Below are positions 36,887-46,927 of a stretch of DNA of 64,000 bases, piece by piece. Origin of the DNA: Mucilaginibacter sp. SMC90. GTDB lineage: Bacteria; Bacteroidota; Bacteroidia; Sphingobacteriales; Sphingobacteriaceae. Within the stretch, counting starts at the first letter, position 1. Every line of letters starts with the position of its first letter. The notes beneath the pieces were generated by a model that saw nothing but the letters and a program-made list of their open reading frames with translations, did no database searches and had not been told where the DNA came from. Location of the stretch: positions 6,138,001 to 6,202,000 of the forward strand of contig NZ_CP094527.1 in assembly GCF_022811725.1 (NCBI RefSeq), read 5' to 3'. A program made the translations under genes and the position numbers.

Positions 36887-39800
36887 TTATTTTATCAACA
36901 TCCTTATACCCTCTGAATGTGCATTGAACTCAGGTGCATACATACATTCCATGGTGCTTATCCCTGTAGCAAAATTTCCCGGCTGAACCACCCGAAGGCG
37001 ATACTCAAAGACATAGCTGCCTTTGTCAAGGTAACTGATGAAAAAGTTGGTGGCTATATCCTTTGTTACCTGATAATAATAAAGGCCGTCCTGATACCGG
37101 TAGCTAGATATGGCATCCAAAGGTTCAGTCCCCGCCGGGCGCATATCCTTAAGATGCACATATTCAAACTGGCGGCCGGATTTCAGGTATACCACTACTT
37201 TGAGCAGATCACCGGTTTTGGGTTGATGGGTATCATCCAATGCCATAAGCACTTCACCGGAGCTTGTTTGTTTTATAAGGAAGTATTTTCGTTGAAGGCG
37301 GATATCGGTATTTGATGACGTGATCTTATCCAGGTTTTCCAGATATTGCCAATGTAAAGCGCCCCAACTCACGGTTTTACCGTTATTGGTAATAACCACA
37401 TTGCCCAGAGCAGGTTTAACGGCATCATCTGCCCAACTGGTTTTGATATAGCCCGTACCATCATCAGCATTGATGGCGGTTGTTAATTCCTGAAGATTTT
37501 TATTGCCGAGTTTGATGTCTGCCAAACCTTTATCTGCAAGCCAGTTATCGCCTTTTAGCAGCAACGCGTAACAGGCAGCAGCTGTTGCTTTGGTGGTTTT
37601 CCAGTCGTGAGTTTGCTTGTTCCGAAGAAGCCATATCTTCATTTCTTCCACCTCTTTGTCATATCCCCCAACTTCGGTAAAGAGTTCGATCAGCAGGCTT
37701 TGGGTTTCAATAGGCGACTGATACCAATTGTATCCTAACTGATTTTTGCCCCAGTACATTCCCATTTCCTCCTTATGCTGGGCAGTCTGGTTAAGCCAAC
37801 TAACGATGGCTTTGGCAACCTCAGGATGATTATTGCGCTGCATGGTCAGGGCTATCAGCGCCTGCTGGTAGATCTCGTTCGCCTTCCATTGTACGGTGGC
37901 CAGTTTAAGATAACCGGCTAAAAGCGACTTCAGTTCATCGCTGCGCGATCTGTCGGTAAAATAGCTATCCACATAATAGCTGTGTATTTCGTCCGCTGCT
38001 AAAAGACGGCCCTCGTATTCCTTATGAACTTTGGCACGTGCAGCGGCAGCCATCAGCTGATTATCCATGTATATCAATGCTTTGTCTGTAATATCCTTCA
38101 GGGCCTTATTTGATGTCTGTATGATGCCCAGGTGATACAATTGACCTATACCAGCGAGTATATAACGGGTAATATACTCATCGCTGCGGTCACCCCCGAA
38201 CCAGGGGAACCCGCCATCAGACATTTGCCTCTTTTGCAACTTGTCAAGGTTCAATTGGAGCTCGTCATTCATTTTGTTAAGGTTAAATAGTAAAGCAATA
38301 CGCTTTTTTTGCTCCGATTCATTAGCCGCATCACGTAACCAGGGCGTTTCTTCCAACAGGGTGGATTTGAGTTCTGAATTTTTTTCAAGATTTGACGTCA
38401 GTTCAGCGCTTTTGGAAGCCTTCCATTGCTCGAATACTTGTCTGATAGCCGGCATTTTGTTAATCAGATTTATTCCCAGGCTATTGGCAAAGTACCGGTT
38501 GAACATTTGTTCCGAACATTCATAAGGAAACTCCATCATATAAGGCAAGGCTTGCACAGCATACCAAGCCGGATTTTGCGTGTATTCCAGTGTGAGGGTT
38601 TTACTATCGAGCGTATTGCTATTTGGTTTTAAAAGCTTGTCAAAAGTGAAAGTTCTGGTTTGAGAAGGGCGCACCATCATCGGCATTGATTCCGTCACCA
38701 GCATGCGATTAGATAGTATAGGTAACGTGTTTTCTTCGCCATCGCTAAATTGTGCAGCATTTGCTGTAAGTCTATAGGTCAAAGCCACCAATCCTGAAGG
38801 GACAGCCAATTTGAATGATACGGCCTTGTTGCCTGAAGCGTTCACCTCTACATCCTGCAGTGCTTCGGCAGGATTGACGAGCAACGATACCGGCTGCATA
38901 TTGATCCCGTTGAACAGTTGCAGGTTAACTTTGCATTTTAACGGCGCGACAGACAGGTTGGCCAACCTTGCGGAAATGGTCACCGTATCGCCCTCACGTA
39001 AAAAACGGGGCGTGTTGGCACCAATGCCCAATTGCTTTTGGGTCACCATCTCTTTTTCAATATAACCGGTTTTCAAATCCCGGGTATGGGCGAAAGCGCG
39101 AAACTTCCACCTAGTTAAGGCTTCAGGAATAGTAAAATCAATGAGGATCTCGCCCTTATCATCTGTACGCAGCTGCGGATAAAAGAACGCCGTTTCGTTA
39201 AAGTTCTTTCGTATAGCGATAGGCTGCCCAGCCGTGAGCTTCGCCCTGCCGCTATTGGTAGTGACGACGGCAACCCCATTTGCTGCTCGTGCACCATAGA
39301 TTGCTGTTGCATCCGCACCCTTTAAAATCTCAATATTTACGATGTCTGAGGCGGCAATGTTACTTAGTCCTGTATTTGTAACTACGCCGTCGACAACAAA
39401 GAACATTCCATTGCCCGCATTGGTACTACCAGTGACATTACCCAGCCCTCCGATCATTATGCCGTTCATACCGGATTGGCCGTTCACTACCTGCGAGCCG
39501 GCAACCTTGCCTTGCAACAATTCCACAAGTGACCGCGTTGGCAAGGAATTCCAGTCCCGGAAGCTCACGCCTGAAACTGAGCGCATAACAGCCCTTTCCC
39601 CTTTAGCCCAATCGCCGACTACAACAGTTTCGCTCAATGACAGGTTGGTTTCTATGACTATGCTTACATGTCCGGCCCGGGTGATGGGTAATTTCTTGGA
39701 ATTGTAACCAATGTAGCTGAATGATAATATGCCATTTACAGGCACCCTGATCCTGAACCCTCCTTTACTGTCTGTAACTGTGCTGATATTCTCACCCTCA

Positions 39801-42800
39801 ATATTTACAGTCACGCCGGGCAGCATAAATCCTCTATCGTCGACGACGACGCCAGTTATATCAACGCCGTCCTTTACCAGGGCAGCATTCCTGTAATAAG
39901 TATGTTCTAATTCGGAATCACGCTCCACAGCGGCGGACCGCAATTCAAGGTTCCTCAGGTAATTATGATAAGCGTTGTTATAGCCACCAAAATAACCGTA
40001 ACCAAACAGGTTCAGCGTTTCATAGTTATATCGCTGCAACTGGTAAATATAGTCGCGGTAAACTAGCGGCCGGCTGTTTTCCTGTTTTACGAAATTATAG
40101 TTGTTCCATCCAAAATAATTGTAGTAAGAGGAACGGGGCTGATCCAGTAAACTCCTCCAGCTGGCAGGAGCTGCAATATCATCCAACGATTCATCGTACA
40201 TGCCGGCAACCATCTCGGCGCTTTGCTTTTCGTTACCGGGGGTAGATATCTGCAACTTCCATTGCTCTTTATCACCGGGCTGCAATTTATCCCGGAAGGT
40301 GAGCATTTTAATGTTTAGCAGCTTATTTGGCCCCACTATATTTACTTTTTGAAAGCTGGTGTAAACACGGTTTTGAAAGGCCATCATAAATTGCACATTC
40401 ACATCATTATCGGTTAAATCGATGGGGACGGAAATTACTTTCTGACCTTTATCGATATGTAACCATTGCGAGCTCACTTTTAGCACGCCACGGTATTTCT
40501 CCATCAGAACGTGGACAGGTTCGTTGATACCAACCAGGAATTCGGCTTTACTGCCGGGTTTGACTTTGTTGCCGGTTGCGACAACCCAGCCGTCCATAGT
40601 GGATGGCACGGCGGTGTCACCAACCAGGTTAAAATAATAAATTACAGTGGCGGTGTCACCTTTTTGATTTTTCGCCTTCAATACCAATTTATACACTCCT
40701 GACCGTTGTTTATGCAGGCCTTGCAGGTAAAAGCAGAAAGAGCCGGTATCAGCCAATGTATAGGTGCTATCGCTTAATTTGTCCCGGTTTCGCCAGGTTG
40801 TGCAATCGTCATCACGGTCGAAAGCGTAGTATGGAAAATTGGCATGGTACGCGTTCCTGTCCATCAGGAACAGGTCGGGTTTTCGCCACCATACCCTGTT
40901 TTTAAATATATGCGGCGGGTTTTGCAGGGCATAAACCTGAACCTGGAGCTTCCCGCCTGACCGCTGTCCATTTAGGTTACTGAGGGTAGCGGATATGCCT
41001 GAAGTGTCCCCGGCAAGGATACTGGCGGGGACGTCCGAGTTGATGACAATATTGTTATTGCCAACTTTCACAGCTGTGTTGACAGATTGAGTTTCGCCCG
41101 TCCCATCGGTAATATCAGCGTTGAGCGCGTAGTTGTAAACAACGTTATAGCTATCGGACAGGTCTGCAAAAGCTTTGAATCTGATGGTGAAATGCCCTTG
41201 CTCATCAGTATAAACGGTATCCGATATGATCTCTCTGACACAAGAATTAGTGCGGTAATTGTAGCTGTAAACGGGGTAACGCGTAATATGATAAGCGACC
41301 CGCGCCCGCGATAAGCCATATCCTGAAAGTGCCATTGTGCTGCCCTTCAGCCTTACAGAGTCGTTTAGTTTGTAGCTTTCGGTTACCGCCGAAAATTCGG
41401 TCCTGAAAGTCGGGCGCTTATATTCTTCAACCCTTATATTTACTTCGCCGCTGGCTGTCCGGATCTTCACATTCCCATTTAGGATGTTTTGGGGAACCAC
41501 AAATGAGTCGCTGAACGTGCCAAAATCGTTTGACTTTAAATTTAAGGTGCTCAGCGTTTTGTTGTTCGGATCCCGAAAATCAATATCCACAAGCTTATTT
41601 GCCTGGATGGCTGATCTTCCCTTGAGCAATTGCAATTCCAGCCCTTTGAAATAAATAATTTGTCCGGGTCTATAGATCTGCCTGTCCGTGAACAGAACGG
41701 TCTTATCTTCGGGCTTTTCATCATCGACAGATCCGACAATATAATTCTGTTCGGTAGTTAAGGTGTCATCCTTGAGCAGGAGTTCAAACGCGACGTTATT
41801 ACCCTCGAGATTTATTCCGCTTATGCCGCCGGTTTTATCCGTCAGGCCATTCTCTGTGTGTGCTGATTTATCGGTGTTTGACCAGCCTTTCACTTTAACA
41901 TGAACACCCTTCAAAGGCTCGCCGGTTTTTCTGTCCATCACCTTAATTTCCATGCGGCTATCAGGATTAATACGCGCTGTATAGGCCAGCCGACTTACCT
42001 GAAAATCCGCATAGTTGACAAGTGAGGTGTCTGCAGATTGACCATCTTCTATATACAAAATATAGGGCCCCGACGGTAGCCCACTGATGGCAAATTCCGT
42101 ACGATGCATTCGTAAATCATACGGATCAGGTAATTGCAATTGCTGCCGTTGAACAGGCTTGCTCAATTTTACGAAGTTGTTTATCCAATCTTCCTGGCTG
42201 GGCTTAGTGTGATCATAGCTATTGCTGTAGCGCCTTATCATACCGCTCCAACTATTTTTGTAATCGGTATATTGTTGTTGCGATAAGCGATAAATACTAT
42301 ATCTGACTGCCTTTACGTTGCGGTAGTTGATGAGTGCCAGTATGGGTTTACCCGGGATATTCAAATCCTCCACAGCTGCAGATAGTTCCCGGCGTTGCAC
42401 TTGTTTGATCAAGGTCGCTGCGTTGTGCGCGCCTAAACTTCCGGGGAAGCGGCTCGATGCTATTTGAAAATATTGCATAGCGGAAAGCAGGCTATCCTTT
42501 TGCTGGTAGTATCTGCCAAGAGCGACCCAGGCATCCGCACTGATGGGCTTGCCGCTGTAGGCGGCGGCAACTTGTCTCAACGAACCGGTGTACAACGAAT
42601 CTTTTCGTGCAAATGAGGATTTGTTAAATAGAAATTCCAAACGTTTAATGTCAAGGTCGGCCAAAGCTTCATCGCCTTCTTTCCGGAGGTGGAAGAGCGA
42701 GGCCTGCTGCAGCAGTCTGACGCCGTTATAATAAGTCGAGGCGGTATCAGTTGTTTTTATAGTTAAGCCGCCGAAGGAGCGGCTATCGCCAAAAAAGCGC

Positions 42801-43486
42801 TTGTCATCTAAGGTAAATGCCTGGACCGACTTGGTTAATGCAGGTTCATCCGAAAGAAAAAATTCGAGGGCGCGGTACACCAAAAGGTCGTAAAGGGTTG
42901 GTCGAAGATATCGGGCATTTGGATCGCCTTCCAGTACGCCGTCTAAAACCTTAATGGACGTAGCCTGTTCGCGTTTTGTATCCTGCAGCGATTGCAGGTA
43001 CAAGCGACTGGTTTCGTCAATAAGGGTCTGCAGGTCCCACTGTGTATAATCACTCAAAGGCTGCTCAAGTTTAGTACGCTGACCAAATTGCCATCGGTTT
43101 TGCTGGTAATATGTATAATACATACTGCCTAGTAAGGATTGCAGCACTGGTTTTACTGGATATACTGCATGGCTTATATCGCTACGGAGGCTGTCGATTA
43201 TAGCCACTAGCGCATTCTCTTCAAGGTATGATTGCAGGTTCATCCGGTATAGTGTAGATTTTATTTGCTGGGGAGCATTATGGTTTTTACGGGCAAGTTG
43301 TTCCAGCAGGTCTACTTCGGCTAATGCCAATTTTGGTAGGCCTAATTGTACCAGCGAGTCGATCCGGTGATCGATCTGCTCATAATTCTGCGCGCAGGCG
43401 GAACTGCATATCAATAGCAGATTAGCGATTAAAAATGTTTTTTTTAGCTTATTTGCAAAGAAGTTTAGGTTTGATAACAGCTGCAT
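36887..43486 (-). CDS. Alpha-2-macroglobulin-like protein with inserted carboxypeptidase-regulatory and TonB plug domains
   Basis: 2199 residues from ATG 43486, which gives a signal peptide (LLLICSSACAQ near 25-33). Order: helical TPR-like part (about 35-370); MG/MG2-type beta domains (MG2 near 590-690 with DRQIYRPGQIIYFKG); a carboxypeptidase-regulatory-like domain from 1206 (TGVVVDDRGFMLPGVTVNIEG); a TonB-receptor plug-like domain to about 1413 (ETVVVGDW, VELLQGKVAGSQV, IEILKGADATAIYGARAANG); then the A2M core domain from about 1430 (NETAFFYPQLRTDDKGEI) and the thioester motif CSEQ at Cys1657 with its helical domain. No beta-barrel follows the plug. Bacterial macroglobulins trap or bind proteases at the envelope; the usual neighbour pbpC is absent. 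Confidence 0.88.
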   Translation of the reverse strand: MQLLSNLNFFANKLKKTFLIANLLLICSSACAQNYEQIDHRIDSLVQLGLPKLALAEVDLLEQLARKNHNAPQQIKSTLYRMNLQSYLEENALVAIIDSLRSDISHAVYPVKPVLQSLLGSMYYTYYQQNRWQFGQRTKLEQPLSDYTQWDLQTLIDETSRLYLQSLQDTKREQATSIKVLDGVLEGDPNARYLRPTLYDLLVYRALEFFLSDEPALTKSVQAFTLDDKRFFGDSRSFGGLTIKTTDTASTYYNGVRLLQQASLFHLRKEGDEALADLDIKRLEFLFNKSSFARKDSLYTGSLRQVAAAYSGKPISADAWVALGRYYQQKDSLLSAMQYFQIASSRFPGSLGAHNAATLIKQVQRRELSAAVEDLNIPGKPILALINYRNVKAVRYSIYRLSQQQYTDYKNSWSGMIRRYSNSYDHTKPSQEDWINNFVKLSKPVQRQQLQLPDPYDLRMHRTEFAISGLPSGPYILYIEDGQSADTSLVNYADFQVSRLAYTARINPDSRMEIKVMDRKTGEPLKGVHVKVKGWSNTDKSAHTENGLTDKTGGISGINLEGNNVAFELLLKDDTLTTEQNYIVGSVDDEKPEDKTVLFTDRQIYRPGQIIYFKGLELQLLKGRSAIQANKLVDIDFRDPNNKTLSTLNLKSNDFGTFSDSFVVPQNILNGNVKIRTASGEVNIRVEEYKRPTFRTEFSAVTESYKLNDSVRLKGSTMALSGYGLSRARVAYHITRYPVYSYNYRTNSCVREIISDTVYTDEQGHFTIRFKAFADLSDSYNVVYNYALNADITDGTGETQSVNTAVKVGNNNIVINSDVPASILAGDTSGISATLSNLNGQRSGGKLQVQVYALQNPPHIFKNRVWWRKPDLFLMDRNAYHANFPYYAFDRDDDCTTWRNRDKLSDSTYTLADTGSFCFYLQGLHKQRSGVYKLVLKAKNQKGDTATVIYYFNLVGDTAVPSTMDGWVVATGNKVKPGSKAEFLVGINEPVHVLMEKYRGVLKVSSQWLHIDKGQKVISVPIDLTDNDVNVQFMMAFQNRVYTSFQKVNIVGPNKLLNIKMLTFRDKLQPGDKEQWKLQISTPGNEKQSAEMVAGMYDESLDDIAAPASWRSLLDQPRSSYYNYFGWNNYNFVKQENSRPLVYRDYIYQLQRYNYETLNLFGYGYFGGYNNAYHNYLRNLELRSAAVERDSELEHTYYRNAALVKDGVDITGVVVDDRGFMLPGVTVNIEGENISTVTDSKGGFRIRVPVNGILSFSYIGYNSKKLPITRAGHVSIVIETNLSLSETVVVGDWAKGERAVMRSVSGVSFRDWNSLPTRSLVELLQGKVAGSQVVNGQSGMNGIMIGGLGNVTGSTNAGNGMFFVVDGVVTNTGLSNIAASDIVNIEILKGADATAIYGARAANGVAVVTTNSGRAKLTAGQPIAIRKNFNETAFFYPQLRTDDKGEILIDFTIPEALTRWKFRAFAHTRDLKTGYIEKEMVTQKQLGIGANTPRFLREGDTVTISARLANLSVAPLKCKVNLQLFNGINMQPVSLLVNPAEALQDVEVNASGNKAVSFKLAVPSGLVALTYRLTANAAQFSDGEENTLPILSNRMLVTESMPMMVRPSQTRTFTFDKLLKPNSNTLDSKTLTLEYTQNPAWYAVQALPYMMEFPYECSEQMFNRYFANSLGINLINKMPAIRQVFEQWKASKSAELTSNLEKNSELKSTLLEETPWLRDAANESEQKKRIALLFNLNKMNDELQLNLDKLQKRQMSDGGFPWFGGDRSDEYITRYILAGIGQLYHLGIIQTSNKALKDITDKALIYMDNQLMAAAARAKVHKEYEGRLLAADEIHSYYVDSYFTDRSRSDELKSLLAGYLKLATVQWKANEIYQQALIALTMQRNNHPEVAKAIVSWLNQTAQHKEEMGMYWGKNQLGYNWYQSPIETQSLLIELFTEVGGYDKEVEEMKIWLLRNKQTHDWKTTKATAAACYALLLKGDNWLADKGLADIKLGNKNLQELTTAINADDGTGYIKTSWADDAVKPALGNVVITNNGKTVSWGALHWQYLENLDKITSSNTDIRLQRKYFLIKQTSSGEVLMALDDTHQPKTGDLLKVVVYLKSGRQFEYVHLKDMRPAGTEPLDAISSYRYQDGLYYYQVTKDIATNFFISYLDKGSYVFEYRLRVVQPGNFATGISTMECMYAPEFNAHSEGIRMLIK

Positions 43487-44517
43487 AAAATATTCATTTA
43501 AAATAGGGATGCACCGGGATAGACTATTCCACAAGGTCCTCCGTAAATATCCTTGATTTGTTCATTAATAATTTGTTTACGAGGGAACAGCACATATTAA
43601 ATTATAGAAGTTCACTTAGTTGAAGCATAAAGGAAATTAAGTGCTATTGATTTGAAGCGGAACTAATAATTTAAACAGCAATAAGCCCCAAATGGGTATG
43701 CATCGTGTTGTTTTCATAATATTAGATTAATCGGAGATCAGTCTCTTCACGACAGAGCCTGGTAGGTTTATAAGTGAAATCAAATAACCTACTATTTATT
43801 TATACTTATGAGGGGCTAAACCATATTTTTTGAGGGTATAATCAGGATTGTGTCGCGAATTTGGCGATTAAATTGGCGTAATCGAGCTATCAGCTATTTG
43901 CCCCTGAGGGTGTTAATCGCAATTTGTACTTTCAGATAAGCTCGAGCCCGCCTTGAAAATAGATTTCAAAGGATAAATGATATTTGCTAATCTCTCCTAT
44001 TGCATTTCCCGGCGGTATTGTCCTTGAACTATCCACTATTAGTAATGCTTAATACCAGAATGGAGTATTTATTCCGATTGAGAAGCCGCCTATAAATTTG
44101 ATTCTTCTATTGATTCCTAAATAAAGAAAGGAAGCGATATATCAATTCTCCCGAGTATGTTATTTGCCATTGGGCGTTAAACAGTTATACTAATATAATC
44201 CATCAGTGTCAGCTTTTTCATATTTACGGTGGATCTAAAAAAGGAGTTACGGACTAGAGAGCGCCGATACAAACGATATTATTAGCACTTTAGGATAAAG
44301 TCTAGCAAGTGTTCCGAAACGCCTCAAATAAACCCACCAAAGTTGCCGCTACTTTAGAGACAAGTGGTTCAGATATCCAAACTTCCATGATAGCTTTAGT
44401 GAAAGCTCCGCCAGATACAGGAACAAGTAATGCGTAAAGTATAAAAAGCACTATTTGACTGCACATCAGACACAATAAGGTTATCTATGTGAAATGAGAA
44501 GCTTTGATTTCTTGTGC
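43487..44517. other. 1-kb intergenic region, no gene recognised
   Basis: AT-rich with no supportable coding frame. It contains the promoter region of the macroglobulin-like gene and one copy of a TCCTGATTATACCC motif on the minus strand (43834-43847), about 350 bases upstream of its start. Confidence 0.5.
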
Positions 44518-44748
44518 TTAAAAAACAAATAACACAAATAACACAGTTGATACTATACCATAAATTATCCCCACAGGGATTAAAATTCTATTCGAAATCC
44601 TTCCTTTAAGTAATAAGAACAATAACGCACCTGCCGTTAAAAAAAGCGATAATTTTGCCTTTGCATTAGGTAAAATAAAAGCTTCTGTCACCAGCAATAT
44701 TAGGAATAGAACTATTAGTAAATTAATAAAATCTTTTTTTTTATTCAT
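44518..44748 (-). CDS. Small membrane protein of unknown function
   Basis: 76 residues from ATG 44748 (MNKKKDFINLL), preferred over the longer frame from 44844 because the extra leader is not hydrophobic and has no family features. Three hydrophobic segments are visible: about 7-24, 31-44 and 53-74. It is related to nothing I recognise. It stands alone between two long gaps. Confidence 0.5.
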   Translation of the reverse strand: MNKKKDFINLLIVLFLILLVTEAFILPNAKAKLSLFLTAGALLFLLLKGRISNRILIPVGIIYGIVSTVLFVLFVF

Positions 44749-45343
44749 TGTTCTTAAAGTAACCTTGGCACATGCGGGGAACGTTCCAGCAACCCAATTT
44801 GCGCATATACCCAAACCGTTAGGACAGTAATTTTGTAAACCCATGCAGTCGCGCTACGCTAAGCGAGGATGACAGCTAAAACCTTTGAGGTTGGGTCTGG
44901 ATCCGTTCTTGCAACTATATCAACGAGGATTGCATATGATAAATAAAGATCAAGCCCTTACCTATTTTCTGTAGAAGTTATCAGCCGGAACATAGGCTGA
45001 AAGCTGAAACCGGGTACAGAGTTTTTCCTGGTAGTCTTTTTTGCATTGCATGCTCTTAACATACAAAACAAAGCACTAAATATCAAATACTTATATACAA
45101 AAAAAAACGATCCAATCAAACCATGTTCGATTGGATTATTTAAAAACTTCGACTCAGTTGCGCAACGGCCATTTAACGTTGGGGACTTTATTCACATCCG
45201 GGTCATTTAATATTGCCGTCCGCCTTGAACAAAGGAGTCGGCTTTGTTCGTTATTTAAGAAACATCCCGGATCAGTCTGCAAATCCAGACAATCGCATCG
45301 GTTAATTCCCCTAGGCACTGCCCTGATCCGTTCCCGATTATTA
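44749..45343. other. 595-bp intergenic region with a repeat fragment
   Basis: A short stretch at 44846-44875 (GCGCTACGCTAAGCGAGGATGAC) resembles one end of the ATGTCATTGCGAGG-type dispersed repeat seen at 8157-8272. A strong terminator for the GH43 operon lies at 45099-45136. Otherwise nothing is seen. Confidence 0.4.
45099..45136 (-). terminator. Intrinsic terminator of the GH128-GH43 operon
   Basis: Read on the minus strand, ATCCAATC (45136-45129) pairs with GATTGGAT (45117-45110) around an 11-base loop, followed by CG and a run of nine T. It lies about 210 bases after the GH43 stop codon. Confidence 0.75.
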
Positions 45344-46825
45344 CTACTGCTGTTTCCCTATCAGCTTCTGGTTATCTGCTGAATAAGCAGGGCTAAAAAT
45401 ATTCGCCTCTTCGTATTGACGGTTCTTTGAATCAAAGTATACGCCAAAATCCTGAGGGGCAGTGTCCGAAAGTTCGGTCAGATAAAGATTGGTACCTTTA
45501 AATGTACTCGCTCCTGATACAGACAGAAATTTGCCGTCTTTCACATTTTTGATCTTATAGTAACCATCCGGCTGAAGATTGAATTGCCAGTTCTGGCTTT
45601 CCGAATTGCTTTCCGCGCTCAGGCGGAGTGTGCCGAAGAGCGACTCCACAAATTTCCCGGTCTTGCTATCTTTGAGCTGATATACATCAGGCGTTTTGGT
45701 GGCGATGAAGGTCAGGTTCATATTGATGGCGTCATCATCATCCCCGATAATGAACCCATCTGCAGGTTTGGAAACCAGCCTGTTCGATTGCTTTTCAAGT
45801 AAGGCATATACATTTCCAGGCACAATCGCCTTTGCCCTTTTGTAACGGTACATATCGTCAAATACACTTAGATCCCAGCTGTCATACCATTTGACCGTCG
45901 GGTAACCGGATCGCATGCTGATCGGTAGCCATACATGCAGGGATCCACCTACGTCCTTAGGATTCCAGCGGTCACCTATGTAAACATAGGCTTTATCTTT
46001 TCCCTCTACCTTAAATACGTAAGCACTTTGCGACTGGTAGGATAGCTGTTTCTGCGGGTCTATCGCGAAATTAAAACCTTCGGTCCAGTCACCTAATATT
46101 CTGGTGGCATAGGCGCTTCTTCCTGGATTGGGATCCCAGCCTGTGGTGCCGGAGAATAATCCGAAATAACTGTCTCCCACCCTGAAAATACTGGGGGCTT
46201 CGTAACGCTGTCCTTTCAATATCTTCGTTTCGGTAGCAGTAGGCTCCAGATAATCATCACTCAGCAGGGCGACGTTGATATTGGTATTCATGTCAGTAGA
46301 ACAGAACTGATACGCTTTTCCGTCAATATCCTGAAAGACTGTCTGATCCCTGGAATCATGATTGTTTGGGCGGTAAGTTTTATACAGCTTGTAAGGCCCC
46401 TCGATCTTATCACTGGTTGCAATACATACCCGGGCTGCGCCGTAATCTTTACCTGTTTCCCAATGGGACCACATCACCCATTTTTTGGTGTTTTTGTTAT
46501 ACAATACCTTCGGGCGCTCCAAGGTGCGCCCCTTGCCGATATCGTTATTATCGTCCTTTAACTCTCCGCTCGTTGTTAATGCCAGGCCGACCCGAACCCA
46601 GTTATAAAGGTCCCTGGATTTGTAACAGCTGACGCCGTTTGACAATTCTCCCTTCCTGTCCTCGCCAAACCAGTAATAAAAGCCATTATCAAAAAGCACA
46701 CATCCGCCATGCGCATTAATCGGAACGCCGCTTTTGTCGTTCCATACAACTCCCGGAGCAATTTTCCCTTGGGAAAATGCGAACAGGGATGAGAGCAAAA
46801 AGCATAGTAATAAGTAATATTTCAT
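45344..46825 (-). CDS. GH43 family hydrolase of the exo-beta-1,3-galactanase type with C-terminal lectin-like domain
   Basis: 493 residues with a signal peptide (1-19). The start of the five-bladed propeller (GVVWNDKSGVPINAHGGCVL, YYWFGEDRKGE) is that of GH43 subfamily 24 and its relatives. Glu103 (LERPKVLYN) and Glu209 (RYEAPSIFR) match the acid residues of the Phanerochaete exo-beta-1,3-galactanase, and Gln264 (SYQSQSAYVF) sits where that enzyme has a Gln in place of the usual Asp base. The C-terminal part (about 335-470) is a ricin-type beta-trefoil candidate. Such enzymes release galactose from beta-1,3-galactan, the arabinogalactan backbone. Last gene of the GH128 operon, 102 bases after its neighbour, and followed by a terminator. 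Confidence 0.82.
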   Translation of the reverse strand: MKYYLLLCFLLSSLFAFSQGKIAPGVVWNDKSGVPINAHGGCVLFDNGFYYWFGEDRKGELSNGVSCYKSRDLYNWVRVGLALTTSGELKDDNNDIGKGRTLERPKVLYNKNTKKWVMWSHWETGKDYGAARVCIATSDKIEGPYKLYKTYRPNNHDSRDQTVFQDIDGKAYQFCSTDMNTNINVALLSDDYLEPTATETKILKGQRYEAPSIFRVGDSYFGLFSGTTGWDPNPGRSAYATRILGDWTEGFNFAIDPQKQLSYQSQSAYVFKVEGKDKAYVYIGDRWNPKDVGGSLHVWLPISMRSGYPTVKWYDSWDLSVFDDMYRYKRAKAIVPGNVYALLEKQSNRLVSKPADGFIIGDDDDAINMNLTFIATKTPDVYQLKDSKTGKFVESLFGTLRLSAESNSESQNWQFNLQPDGYYKIKNVKDGKFLSVSGASTFKGTNLYLTELSDTAPQDFGVYFDSKNRQYEEANIFSPAYSADNQKLIGKQQ

Positions 46826-46927
46826 GTGTTATGCGTATGTTTTTTTGAGAAGGATGCCGGCTTCAACGGCATCCTTTTGCTTGTTAGTACTCCGGATTCG
46901 TTATTTATAAATACCGGCCGGGTTCGG

